A stretch of DNA of 64,000 bases from Capronia americana (lineage: Eukaryota > Ascomycota > Eurotiomycetes > Chaetothyriales > Herpotrichiellaceae). Made by a program: the position numbers and the translations under genes. The DNA is taken from the NCBI GenBank assembly GCA_016110215.1, contig JADWQD010000012.1:1-64000 (forward strand), in the 5' to 3' direction. Positions 54,538 through 64,000 of this stretch are shown one piece after another. The stretch's first letter is position 1; every line of letters starts with the position of its first letter. Under the pieces are notes generated by a model that saw nothing but the letters and a program-made list of their open reading frames with translations, was not told where the DNA came from and ran no database searches.

Positions 54538-56749
54538 ATGGGCCGGAGAACCTCGACCACTATGCCAACTACACCGAACGCTGCCGCCTGTAGACGCAGC
54601 GTGCTGTCGTGCGTCAGGTGTCGGAAGAGGAAATCCAAGGTATACATACCATTTACTTGTTACATGATTGATGGAGCCAGTGAGCGTCTGAGACTATGGA
54701 TTTCCACTGACATGAACATGTGCAAAGTGCGACAGACAGATACCGTCATGTTCGCAGTGCCTCGCTGTGGGTGCGGAATGCAGGGGCTTTAATTCGGCCC
54801 GCGGTGCCGCCATTCCGCGAAGTATCGTACACCATCTCGAGAACGAGATTGCCAGCCTGGAGCTGAAATTGGCAGAACTGGGCTACCAAGAGGCCGAGAT
54901 CCAGGAAGAGATCGACCACAGCGAGCCGTCAAACACAAAACCTTCTCACCTTGCTACGGCTGCTATGATCGCTGAGCCGCCGCAGATCTCCTCTTCAGAG
55001 ACGGAGATCAGAGAGCGATACGTCGCGGGCGAACATGCCATGAGTAGTCCCACTCCAAATACACCCTTACACCATCGGAGAACTTCGAGCACCCGAGACG
55101 CGACCAAGGAGCGCGTGATTGCCAGCGCCGAAATCCAGTCGATGATCAATGCGACCTTGCCAGTCGGACCGTCGCTGACAGACGTTGTACGTCGAGTCCG
55201 GATGGGACTCACACCGTCGCTGGTGCTCTCACCAGAGGCGAAGGAGCAGGCCCAAAGCAAGACGCCGGCCCAGAACCGCGATAGCGAGCCCCAGGTCGAT
55301 GTGTCAATCTTGGCAAGCTTGCCGTCGCATGTCGTCCACACGTTGGTCAAGAAGTACGTGCAGCGCATGCTCCCCGTCCACCCATTTCTCTACGAACCGA
55401 CGATCTGGGAACAGCTGGATCGCGTGCTCTTGAAGATCCCACGGGCGGACGGAGGAGAGCCTTCTCCGCAGACGGTACGGCTCGACTACGACTTCCTCGT
55501 CATCTATTTGATCCTCTCCGTGTCTACAACCTTGGGTAGTGCAAAGGTAGGGCAAAGCGCGCGGTGCATGGCCTTCTCTGAAGCGCTCTTCAAGGAAGGG
55601 ATTCGCCACCTTTCGCAGAATGCGGCGTATCCTTCAGACATGGCTTGGATCCAAGTCACGTTGCTGATTCTGCAGTACGCATCCATCAATCCAAAGCTGG
55701 GAAACGTGTGGATCCTCAGCGGGTTCGCCATGCGCAACTGTCTCGAGCTGGGTCTGCATCGCGAAGTGTCCGAGAGTATGGGTCTGGACCCTTTGACTAT
55801 CGATTTACGCAGACGCATCTTTTGGGCTGCATACTGTATGGATCGGTCCATTTGTGCGGCGCTCCAGAGGCCCCTGTCCATTCCAGACCCGGCAATCGAC
55901 ACGAGTGTCATGTCAGTGCTCGAAGATCGCTGTATCACTTCACAAGGACTCGATCACCGGGGACAAGCAACCAAGAAATTGGCCATTCGCTGGATTGAAT
56001 ATCGACGAGTGCAATCCACCATCATCGAAGTCCACTTCCAAGGCCGGCTGCTGGACCCCCAACAGACATGGCAGGAGTGGCTGGCGGTAACAGAGCGACG
56101 ACTGTGGGAATGGTATCAGTCCGATCTCCCACATGACGGGTGGACCGAGTTCGCATTGATGCACGGCCTGGTAATGTTGCACCGACCTTCGTCTCGCGTG
56201 CCCTTGCCATCTTCCACGAGCATGTCCACGGCTTTCGAGGCCGCCTGCTCGTCGGCCAAGAGCTGCCGCGGGCAGATCCTGTCAGGATATTTCCCGCGTC
56301 CATGGCTTGCCGCTCATCACACCTTCGAAATGGCCCTGGTGGTGCTGTTCTGTTTACGGCACAACTTCGAGGCGATCGCGCTGCAGTTCAGCCCAAATGA
56401 GATCTTTGAAATGACAAAGCTCTTCACTTCGAACCTGCTGACCATCTCGAGCCAAGGCTGGACCGAAGTCTCGGAGTATGCGGCCATCTACGAGAGACTG
56501 CTGAGCCCACTACTCGATGCCATTTTCACGCGGTCTAGATCGGTCTCGACGGCGCATACCCCGGAGCAGGAGGCGGAATTGGCGAGGTTGCTGTACCCCA
56601 GTCCCGCTCATCCCCAGGAGCTGCGATTCGCGGATATAGGCGGTGCCGGCGTCATGGAGGATCTGTTCTCATTCGGTGCCGGGACATTCGACTGGGATGA
56701 CGATCTGCTTGCTAACGACACGGATTCGTTCCCGTTAATGGTATTCTAG
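54538..56749 (+). CDS. Zn(II)2Cys6 transcription factor divergent from monooxygenase
   Basis: Exons 54538-54639 and 54728-56749 (88-nt intron splitting the zinc cluster) give 707 residues. Spliced cysteines are Cys25-x2-Cys28-x6-Cys35-x6-Cys42-x2-Cys45-x6-Cys52, followed by RGFNSARGAAIPRSIVHHLENEIASLELKLAELG, read in shorter parts as a linker and a leucine-rich coiled coil for dimerisation. The PF04082 domain has MLPVHPFLYEPTIWEQLD, GNVWILSGFAMRNCLELGLHRE and RRRIFWAAYCMDRSICAALQRPLSIPD. The C-terminus is acidic (DWDDDLLANDTDS), a plausible activation region. A methionine at 54562 is an alternative start. Its position between the monooxygenase and the amidohydrolase makes it the best candidate for their regulator. 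Confidence 0.9.
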
Positions 56750-57132
56750 CGCTCGCGTTTGCCCTGGAATAGAGACTATAGGTCCGAATAGCCCATTCTG
56801 TTTTGCCGACCTCCGAGTAGAGTATGTACGACCATGTACACGATTACTCGGGACCCGTCGTCTTCGACCCACGAGATCGATCGTGCTCCACGAAAAGACG
56901 AAGTGCGAGAAGAGTGGATCCAGGCGCTTCCCACATGTCGGAGATTGGCGCTCAGGCGTCACATCGTTGTACAGAGGATAAGTGTAAGCCTGATTGGCTG
57001 TCTAAGACATGATCCGTTGTTGCTGAGCTATGTATATCGGGGTTCGACCGCCGTGGCTTGTCGCCAAACAAGACCAGTTTACTGTTCCAAGATCGTCTTG
57101 TAGACCACGTGAATTGGTCGACACGGCTGCAA
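56750..57132. other. Intergenic, Zn2Cys6 gene to amidohydrolase
   Basis: 383 bp on the same-strand boundary. An open frame starting at 57058 is continuous with the amidohydrolase and could extend it by 25 residues, but the conserved start is at 57133. Confidence 0.4.
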
Positions 57133-58256
57133 ATGGAGCGCATCGACACCCACAGCCATGCCATCCCGGCTCGATGGCGGCAGCATTGTATGGATTTGGG
57201 TTATGGCGACACTGACGGCATCTCGATGGTACAGGTAAGCAAGCAAGCCACCGAGGCGGATCCCGTGCATCGGCGACAACCCCAGAAGCGGCCCAATGCT
57301 GGGCAAGCAAGGACCATCGGTTGGGCTGACTATGAACCAAATTTCAGGACTGGACCGTTGAGGCGCACCTGGCGACCATGGACAAGGCCAAGATATCGAA
57401 GAGCATATTGAGCATCACCTCGCCAGGCACCCACCTGAAGCCGGGGGACGACGCCTTTGCTCGCAAGCTGACTCGCGAGACCAACGAGGACCTCGCTCAG
57501 ATCTGTGCCACGCATCCGGACCGATTTGCCTTCTTTGCAAGCCTGCCACTTCCGGACGTTGAGGGCTCTCTCGCTGAGATCGACTATGCCTTGGACCACC
57601 TCGGTGCCGTGGGATTCTCGGTCATGACGAACGCACACGCCGTGTATCTAGGCGATCCAGCGCTGGACAGGGTCTTCGAGAAGCTCAACGCCCGGCGCGC
57701 CGTGGTCTTTATGCATCCGACCTGCTGTCGAGTAAATCTTCCAGTCGCCAACGGCGTTGCTCCTCAGGCGGTCGCACCTCTGGCCCAGTATCCGCGACCC
57801 ATGCTCGAATTCCTCTTCGACACTACCCGCGCCGTCAGTAACCTGATCCTCTCCGGCACCGTGGCGCGGTATCAGTCCATCACATTCGTCGTACCTCACT
57901 GCGGTGCCGCCTTGCCGCCCGTGATCGAGCGGTGTGTTGGCTACACGCCGCGTACGCTCAGCCCCAGCATGCCCATCACGAGCGACGACGTCAAACACCT
58001 GTTCAAAACACGCTTCTTCTTCGACCTCGCGGGCTATCCGTTCCCGGACCAGATTCACGGCCTGCTGCGCTTCACGGAGCCCTCACGGCTTCTGTACGGG
58101 ACGGATTATCCCTTTTACAAGGCCGAGGCGGTGTTTAGGCTGGGCGGAATCTTGGAGCAGCGGGCGCCGGAGATATTTGACGACGAGACGAGGAAGGGGA
58201 TCTTTGGCGCGAATGCGAGAAGGCTGCTATGGCCCAAATTAAAAAGCCATGCTTAG
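57133..58256 (+). CDS. Amidohydrolase 2 family protein (ACMSD-type decarboxylase/hydrolase)
   Basis: Exons 57133-57234 and 57348-58256 give 336 residues. The protein has the metal-dependent TIM barrel of the ACMSD group. Metal-binding HxH is His7/His9 in RIDTHSHAIP. Later come ICATHPDRFAFFASLPLPD, the second histidine in VVFMHPTCC, a third in VVPHCGAALPP, and the metal Asp in LLYGTDYPFYK. These are the diagnostic blocks in the right order. Family members decarboxylate aminocarboxymuconate semialdehyde, gamma-resorcylate, 5-carboxyvanillate or isoorotate, or hydrolyse related compounds. It is downstream of the Zn2Cys6 gene and near the FAD hydroxylase, so a step after ring hydroxylation or in N-heterocycle breakdown is likely but unproven. 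A start at 57058 is possible. Confidence 0.9.
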
Positions 58257-59006
58257 GAGTAAAGTAGACAGGACAAATTTATTGACTGCGTTGGACACCA
58301 TACACCATTCGACCGTCTCGGGGTTAGGAATTTCCGTGCGTCCGAGGCAGAGGATCATGTCCTCATCGTATGGCTTTTTCATCATTCTGGCACCCACGAT
58401 ACGCAACCCGGAGGGGATAGACGCAGGAGGAGGGGAATAATCAGCCAGGGAAAGGACAGGATATGGCCCGCGCATCACAGGTACAAACTTCCGTAGAAGA
58501 CCGAGAGCCCTTCACGCGACTCGGGCCCAGCACGAACGCGCTCATACTGTACTGGCGGTGATGGCTCCCGATACTTACCACAATAGTATTCGCGGTGGTA
58601 TTGCTGGCAGTTTGATATCGCGGTATCGCCGATCGCAGCTGCCTTTCACACTGTGGTAATACAGTAGATACGTCATGGGTTGGACAGATGGCTATCGGCA
58701 ACGTACTCTGTAGCAGAAAGGAATGAGTCGATGAAATAAGGATCAATGCTCAATTGAGATGATAGTCTTCTCTTTACAATCATACAGGGGTTGATGGGTG
58801 GTTGACTCGGTTGATGTGCAAGCAGCCCAGCTTATGTAAGGCGGCAAGGCTGCATTCTTTCAAACGAGGCTGGATGCTTTGTTCCTTCCACCAATCAGAC
58901 CAATTCGAGAGCGGGAGTCATAAATCTTCTGCGGCGGTCCATTGACTCAACCGACTTATTTAAGATCCTCTACCACTCCCAGCTTTCGTGCTGAAACCCA
59001 GCGAAT
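58257..59006. other. Intergenic, amidohydrolase to isoleucyl-tRNA synthetase
   Basis: 750 bp with no supported gene; the synthetase promoter should be here. A 79-codon minus frame at 58239-58478 contains PPPASIPSGLRIVGARM, which faintly recalls an amidase end, but it has no upstream partner. Confidence 0.4.
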
Positions 59007-62000
59007 ATGGCGGTCGACTTCTCTGCCGAAGAGGCTAAGACGCTCAAACGCTGGCGAGAAATCGACGCCTTTCAGACCCAGCTGCGTCTGTCGAAAGGAA
59101 ACAAGCCGTACACATTCTACGATGGCCCCCCATTTGCGACCGGCCTCCCCCACTATGGCCATTTACTGGCTTCCACCATAAAGGACATCATTCCAAGGTA
59201 CTGGTCGATGAAGGGCTTCTACGTGGAGAGGAGGTTCGGTTGGGACACGCATGGCCTGCCAATTGAGTACGAGATTGACAAGAAATTCAACATATCTGGC
59301 CCCGCGGCAGTCAAAGAGATGGGAATTGCCAAATACAATGCCGAGTGCAAGGCAATTGTCATGAGATACGCGACAGAATGGAGGGAGACTATCGACCGAC
59401 TGGGCCGGTGGATTGATTTCGACAACGATTACAAGACCATGAACCCCACCTTCATGGAGTCGGTCTGGTGGGCATTCAAGCAATTATTCGACCAGGGCCA
59501 AGTCTACCGCAGTTACAGAGTCATGCCCTTCTCGACAGCGCTGAGCACACCCCTCAGTCAGCATGAAGCTCAGTCGAACTACAAAGATGCGCAAGACCCC
59601 GCAGTTGTGGTTGCATTTCCGCTTGTGGAGGATCCAGAGACCAGTCTGCTGGCATGGACAACTACACCATGGACCCTGCCCTCGAACATTGGCTTGGCTG
59701 TCAATGCCGACTTCGAGTATATCAAGTTCCTCGATCAAGAATCTGGCCGTCAATTTATCATGCTCGAGTCATTGTTACGGACACTTTACAAGGACCCCAA
59801 GAAGGCCAAATTCAAGATCCTGCAGAAGTTAAAGGGTTCCGACCTCAAGGGCAAGCAATACCTGCCACCCTTCGACTATTTCTACGACCAATACAAAGAC
59901 CGTGCCTTCAAAGTTTTGAATGCCTCCTATGTTACAGCAGAGGATGGTACTGGCATTGTTCACCAAGCACCTGCATTCGGTGAAGAGGATTTCCGTGTCG
60001 CTATGGAGAACGGCATCATCAGCCACGACTCTCTTCCCCCCAATCCTGTGGATGAGACGGGAAAATTCACCAAGGAAGTGACCGACTTTGCGGGTCAACA
60101 TGTGAAGGAGGCAGACAAGCACATCATCAAGCATCTGAAGGGCACTGGCCGGGTGATTCGAGATAGCCAGATAACCCATCAATACCCCTTCTGCTGGCGG
60201 TCGGATACACCCCTCATTTATCGCGCAGTATCTGGTTGGTTCGTCAATATCGCCGGCAATGACAAAGTGCCGAGCATCATCCCAGACATGCTCGACGGGA
60301 TTGCCAAATCACATTGGGTTCCTAACTTCGTCAAGGAGAAGCGGTTTGCTGACTGGATCAAGAACGCTCGTGACTGGAATATCTCGAGAAATCGGTACTG
60401 GGGTACTCCAATCCCGTTATGGGCGAATGAAGACTACTCCGAAGTCGTCGCCATTGGAAGCATAGAGGAGTTGAAGAAACTTAGCGGTTACGAGGGCGAA
60501 ATCAATGACCTTCACCGTGACAAGGTCGACGAGATCACCATCCCGAGCCAGAAAGGTAATGGGACCTTGCGAAGAGTGGAGGAGGTATTCGACTGTTGGT
60601 TTGAGTCAGGATCCATGCCCTACGCCTCAGCGCATTACCCATTCGAGAACTCGGACTACTTTGAGGCCACGTTTCCCGGCGACTTCATTGCCGAAGGTCT
60701 CGATCAAACTCGAGGTTGGTTTTATACCCTCGTCATTTTGGGTATCCATCTCAAGAAGATGTTGCCTTTCAAGAACTGCGTCGTCAACGGTATCGTGTTG
60801 GCTGAAGATGGCAAGAAGATGTCAAAGCGTCTCAAGAACTACCCTGATCCCAACACCGTCATCGACAAGTACGGAGCTGATGCTCTGCGATTGTACATGA
60901 TCAACTCACCTGTTGTACGAGCTGAACCACTGAGATTCAAAGAAGCCGGAGTCAAGGAAATCGTGGCCAAGGTCTTGTTGCCGCTGTGGAATAGCTACAA
61001 GTTCTTTGAAGGTCAAGTCGAGCTCCTGAAGAAGGTTGAGAATATCGACTACGTGTTTGACCCAAAGGCGGAAACGACCAATACGAATGTCATGGACAAA
61101 TGGATACTGGCCAGCACCCAGTCATTGTTGAAATACATCAACGAAGAGATGGCGGCGTACCGACTGTATACCGTTGTGCCGGGCTTGCTCAACTTGATCG
61201 ACGAGACTACAAACTGGTACATTCGATTCAACCGAAAGAGACTGAAGGGCGAGCTAGGAATAGACGACACCCTGCACGCGCTCAACACGCTCTTCGATGT
61301 CCTGTTCACTCTTGTCCGAGGACTCGCACCTTTCACGCCTTTCATCGCCGACCTTATATACTCGAAACTCCTCCCCTTCATCCCTAAATCACTGTACAGC
61401 GAAGACATGCGAAGTGTACACTTCCTACCATTCCCCGAAGTCCGACAAGAACTCTTCGACTCCGTGGTCGAGAGACGAGTCGGCCGAATGCAGAAAGTCA
61501 TCGAACTAGCCCGGCAATCGCGCGAGCGAAGGACCGTCGGGCTCAAGACGCCCCTGAAGACGTTGGTCGTCATCCACAAAGATCAACAGTATCTCGATGA
61601 CGTCAAGTCTCTGGAAGGCTACATCACCGAAGAACTCAACGTACGCGATCTCGTCCTATCCTCCGACGAAGAGAAGTACAACGTCCAGTACAGCGTAACA
61701 GCAGACTGGCCCGTGCTCGGCAAGAAACTCAAGAAGGACGTGCAAAAGGTCAAGAAAGCGCTGCCAGACGTGACGAGCAATGATTGCAAGACATATCTCT
61801 CTGAAGGCAAGCTTCAAGTGGCGGGTATCGAACTGGTCGAAGGCGACCTTGTGGTGAGACGCAGCCTCAAGGAGTCCGAAACTTCTAAGGACCAGGAGAC
61901 CAACACGGACAATGATGTTCTCACGATCCTCGACGTGGCTATCCACCCGGAACTCGCGCAGGAAGGTCTTGCTCGTGAAATCATCAATCGCGTACAGCAA

Positions 62001-62267
62001 CTTCGCAAGAAGGCGAACCTCAAGCCGACCGACGATGTCAAGATGGAATACAGGGTACAGGACGACCCGGATGAGATTGGACTAGAGAAGGTGTTCGAGA
62101 CTCAGGCAAGTTACATCGAAAAGGCGTTAAGACGGCCCGTCGACAAGCACGTCGTCACGGAGATGGATGGGGTGATTGCGAATGGTGACAAGAAGGAGGA
62201 CATCATCGTGGAAGAGGTACAAGAGGTGAACAAGGCGACATTCCTATTGAGATTGCTGAAGTTCTGA
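59007..62267 (+). CDS. ILS1: Isoleucyl-tRNA synthetase, cytosolic
   Basis: A single exon of 1086 residues. It charges tRNA-Ile with isoleucine and edits valine. The class I HIGH motif is HYGH at residues 49-52 in GPPFATGLPHYGHLL. The second catalytic motif is KMSKR (Lys604-Arg608) in GKKMSKRLKNYPDPN. Between them lies the large CP1 editing domain (LLAWTTTPWTLPSNIGLAVN; GTGIVHQAPAFGEEDF). NRYWGTPIPLW and GSMPYASAHYPFEN are typical of eukaryotic IleRS. The C-terminal anticodon-binding domain and extension are present, and no mitochondrial presequence is seen, so it is the cytosolic enzyme. It is complete and of the expected size. It closes the catabolic block on the right. Confidence 0.97.
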   Translation: MAVDFSAEEAKTLKRWREIDAFQTQLRLSKGNKPYTFYDGPPFATGLPHYGHLLASTIKDIIPRYWSMKGFYVERRFGWDTHGLPIEYEIDKKFNISGPAAVKEMGIAKYNAECKAIVMRYATEWRETIDRLGRWIDFDNDYKTMNPTFMESVWWAFKQLFDQGQVYRSYRVMPFSTALSTPLSQHEAQSNYKDAQDPAVVVAFPLVEDPETSLLAWTTTPWTLPSNIGLAVNADFEYIKFLDQESGRQFIMLESLLRTLYKDPKKAKFKILQKLKGSDLKGKQYLPPFDYFYDQYKDRAFKVLNASYVTAEDGTGIVHQAPAFGEEDFRVAMENGIISHDSLPPNPVDETGKFTKEVTDFAGQHVKEADKHIIKHLKGTGRVIRDSQITHQYPFCWRSDTPLIYRAVSGWFVNIAGNDKVPSIIPDMLDGIAKSHWVPNFVKEKRFADWIKNARDWNISRNRYWGTPIPLWANEDYSEVVAIGSIEELKKLSGYEGEINDLHRDKVDEITIPSQKGNGTLRRVEEVFDCWFESGSMPYASAHYPFENSDYFEATFPGDFIAEGLDQTRGWFYTLVILGIHLKKMLPFKNCVVNGIVLAEDGKKMSKRLKNYPDPNTVIDKYGADALRLYMINSPVVRAEPLRFKEAGVKEIVAKVLLPLWNSYKFFEGQVELLKKVENIDYVFDPKAETTNTNVMDKWILASTQSLLKYINEEMAAYRLYTVVPGLLNLIDETTNWYIRFNRKRLKGELGIDDTLHALNTLFDVLFTLVRGLAPFTPFIADLIYSKLLPFIPKSLYSEDMRSVHFLPFPEVRQELFDSVVERRVGRMQKVIELARQSRERRTVGLKTPLKTLVVIHKDQQYLDDVKSLEGYITEELNVRDLVLSSDEEKYNVQYSVTADWPVLGKKLKKDVQKVKKALPDVTSNDCKTYLSEGKLQVAGIELVEGDLVVRRSLKESETSKDQETNTDNDVLTILDVAIHPELAQEGLAREIINRVQQLRKKANLKPTDDVKMEYRVQDDPDEIGLEKVFETQASYIEKALRRPVDKHVVTEMDGVIANGDKKEDIIVEEVQEVNKATFLLRLLKF

Positions 62268-62436
62268 GGGCCTCGAACATCACGCCACGAACACTGCGTT
62301 GTAGAGAAGAAAGAAAGACATGACTGTGGATGAGACATAGATTGCCCTCTAAGCCAGATCTTAGATCTTGTCGGTATGTGTGCCCTTAACGCAGGCTACA
62401 CAGGGAAGATGAGTTGTGGAGGAAGTTCGTCTCGTG

Positions 62437-62860
62437 TCACGACTTCTTCGCATGTCTCTGTGGTAGAAAGAAGAATTAACTAGATGCAAAACGAAGAGCC
62501 AGTAGGATATGAATGAAGAAGACATGGAACTCAAATCCGAATCCGAATCCGCATCCCTCCTCGCAGAACGGGAGAGGAGAGCCAACTACTCACGAGATAA
62601 CAATCCTTCAACTTGATGAACTCCTTGGCGCACATGTCCTGGTACGTGGACTGGTAGTCCTTCAGGATACATTGCCCGTACGCCGCGGCCTGTGTGTAGC
62701 AAGGAGGGGGTACATTAGCATTAGCACGAATTACTTTTACGTCGAGTTTGATGAGTGTGGAGTATGAAATATGGAACATGGGACGTACCTCGATCGAACA
62801 CTTTGCTGTGGCGGCGGCGAACTTCTCGATCGGCCTGGTGTGGCCGGAGAGGGTGGGCAT
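62437..62860 (-). CDS. Twin-CX9C protein similar to complex I assembly factor NDUFAF8
   Basis: Exons 62789-62860, 62594-62689 and 62437-62457 give only 62 residues. The splice joins KCSIE to AAAYGQC, producing Cys21-x9-Cys31 and Cys44-x9-Cys54, an exact twin CX9C coiled-coil-helix-coiled-coil-helix (CHCH) fold of the kind imported and oxidised by Mia40 in the mitochondrial intermembrane space. The wording AAAYGQC, MCAKEFIKLKDCYL resembles human NDUFAF8, a complex I assembly factor that works with NDUFAF5. The last exon is 21 nt and supplies RHAKKS before the stop. All three donors/acceptors are canonical. Each exon is too small to be noticed alone. Function is by family resemblance. Confidence 0.82.
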
Positions 62861-64000
62861 TGTTGGGCTGGAGAGAAGTTCGGTGGATGGTGCGCTTTGT
62901 AGATCTTCGGGGGAGGAGTAAGGTTAAAACTCCGGTGATGTTTTTCGTAGATCTTCGTAGGAGGAGTAATTGTTAAAGCTCCGAAGATATTCTTCGTAGG
63001 AGGAAAGTTAAGGATCCGTGATATTCTTCGCAGGGGTAAGGTTCATAAAATGTACTGTATATAACGGGTGATCACATCTTGGGGATGGAAGTGGGCGAGC
63101 TGGGAAGGACAGTAAGTGGTCGAGATTACTGAGTACTACGGAAGGAATATCTGGAGGGAGTTTGCAGAGGGCCGCCAGATGTGTGAACGATATGTCATTG
63201 TGGTGGAATGATTCACCGTACCAATACAGATGAGTCGATTGGGCGGAGCGCACGCGCGCCATGGGCTTTTATTACTCAGCCATGTTTAGGCCATCCACGC
63301 CATCGTACAGCATTTATTCGACGGGCAGTCAAACTTCCGTCACTCTTCTTCCTCTTACCACAGCATTAAACCACATCATTCAATACGTCAATAACGTAAA
63401 TAATGCCCGCCATTGCGGCCGACAAAGGGCCATCCATGCCTCAGGCAGTCACACGCCTGCATTCTTCGCTTCCTGCATCTCCACTTGCCCGTCGTAGTGT
63501 CAACGAAGAGCAGATCTACGCATTTCCTCCACAATTACTTGTCCTCGTAACCTGTGGCTGATCTATGCAACGTATCGAGCCTGTCTCGTTCAACCAGGAC
63601 GCGTTTTCTGACTCACCTGACCATAGCAACTCTGCGTACCTCACACTACCACATCATGGAGCATTGATACGCTCAGATTGCGGCCGTTAGGCAAGGACGG
63701 TCGAAGGACTGAGGTATGCTGCGAAAAATTGCTCTTGGTCAAGCACTGCTAACACTGACACTCCACTAGTAGACGTTCTGCGTTACACTTGAATACAAAT
63801 GCGTTTTCCGGGCTTGTCCTTAATATTGGAAGGCGGGCTTCGCACATATCACCTAACCCGATCAACATATGAAAGAGGTTTATAAGATCAGCGGTGCGTT
63901 GAGAAAGTCCTACAAATGCTTTTCACGTGGCTGGAAGAGGGCTGACAAGGGGAACTAGTCGGCTATCCAACTTCAGATCGCATTTCAAGGACTCACATTT
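62861..64000. other. Right-end region without a recognised gene
   Basis: 1.1 kb upstream of the twin-CX9C gene. It contains a degenerate tandem repeat at 62899-63045 and short open frames with no recognisable content. A gene starting beyond the window could have its flank here. Confidence 0.4.
62899..63045. repeat. Degenerate tandem repeat upstream of the twin-CX9C gene
   Basis: Three to four imperfect units of roughly 35-47 bp share CTTCGTAGGAGGAGTAA-GTTAAA-CTCCG-GAT-TT. The third and fourth units are shortened. They lie 40-185 bp upstream of the 62-residue protein's start codon. Confidence 0.7.

Noticed and set aside
58239..58478. Possible amidase C-terminal remnant on the minus strand
   Set aside because: The similarity (SGLRIVGARM) is one short string, and no upstream amidase signature is present.
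1..64000. CRISPR arrays, insertion sequences or prokaryotic operons
   Set aside because: The repeats seen are short microsatellites, intronic minisatellites or a diverged pair; introns and eukaryotic families show this is fungal nuclear DNA.

Overview
The window is nuclear DNA of a filamentous ascomycete (Pezizomycotina). Most genes carry short spliceosomal introns (about 40 to 140 nt). There are five Zn(II)2Cys6 regulators, a Dgk1-type CTP:diacylglycerol kinase, Uso1, Rat1 and Ytp1 homologues, and a tRNA gene with an intron. The mix of oxidative and amide catabolism with many transporters and regulators would suit a soil or black-yeast type fungus such as Eurotiomycetes/Chaetothyriales, but that placement is inference. 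I rebuilt 26 protein genes and one tRNA gene by joining reading frames across introns and checking phase at each junction. About 50 introns result; three use GC-AG ends and several are multiples of three that stay open if retained.

Left part (0-7.4 kb): a short-chain dehydrogenase, an amino-acid/GABA-type permease, a nitrilase and a Zn2Cys6 regulator, which looks like a small nitrogen-scavenging group. A 1.8-kb stretch without an assignable gene follows. The next block (9.2-25.1 kb) is mostly housekeeping: Dgk1-like kinase, class II aldolase/adducin protein, mitochondrial-type seryl-tRNA synthetase, tRNA-Arg(CCG), Rat1 5'-3' exoribonuclease, 3-hydroxyisobutyrate dehydrogenase-like enzyme and the Uso1 vesicle tether.

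From 25.7 to 58.3 kb, between Uso1 and cytosolic isoleucyl-tRNA synthetase, nearly every gene is a catabolic enzyme, transporter or regulator: D-amino-acid oxidase with a peroxisomal tail, N,N-dimethylformamidase large-subunit homologue, Zn2Cys6 regulator, fold-IV (R)-amine/D-amino-acid transaminase, aldo/keto reductase, UNC93-like transporter, sugar-type MFS transporter, Zn2Cys6 regulator, Ytp1-like membrane protein, Zn2Cys6 regulator, NCS1 purine/cytosine-type permease, salicylate-hydroxylase-like FAD monooxygenase, Zn2Cys6 regulator and an ACMSD-type amidohydrolase. The arrangement (regulator beside enzyme or transporter, shared divergent promoters) suggests two or more adjoining modules for nitrogenous compounds: amide/D-amino acid/amine use (25.7-36 kb), and uptake plus hydroxylation plus decarboxylation or ring processing of a purine-like or aromatic N-compound (49-58 kb). 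Substrates cannot be read from sequence alone.

Right end: isoleucyl-tRNA synthetase, then a 62-residue twin-CX9C protein resembling complex I assembly factor NDUFAF8, visible only after splicing three exons. The last 1.1 kb holds degenerate repeats and no recognisable gene.
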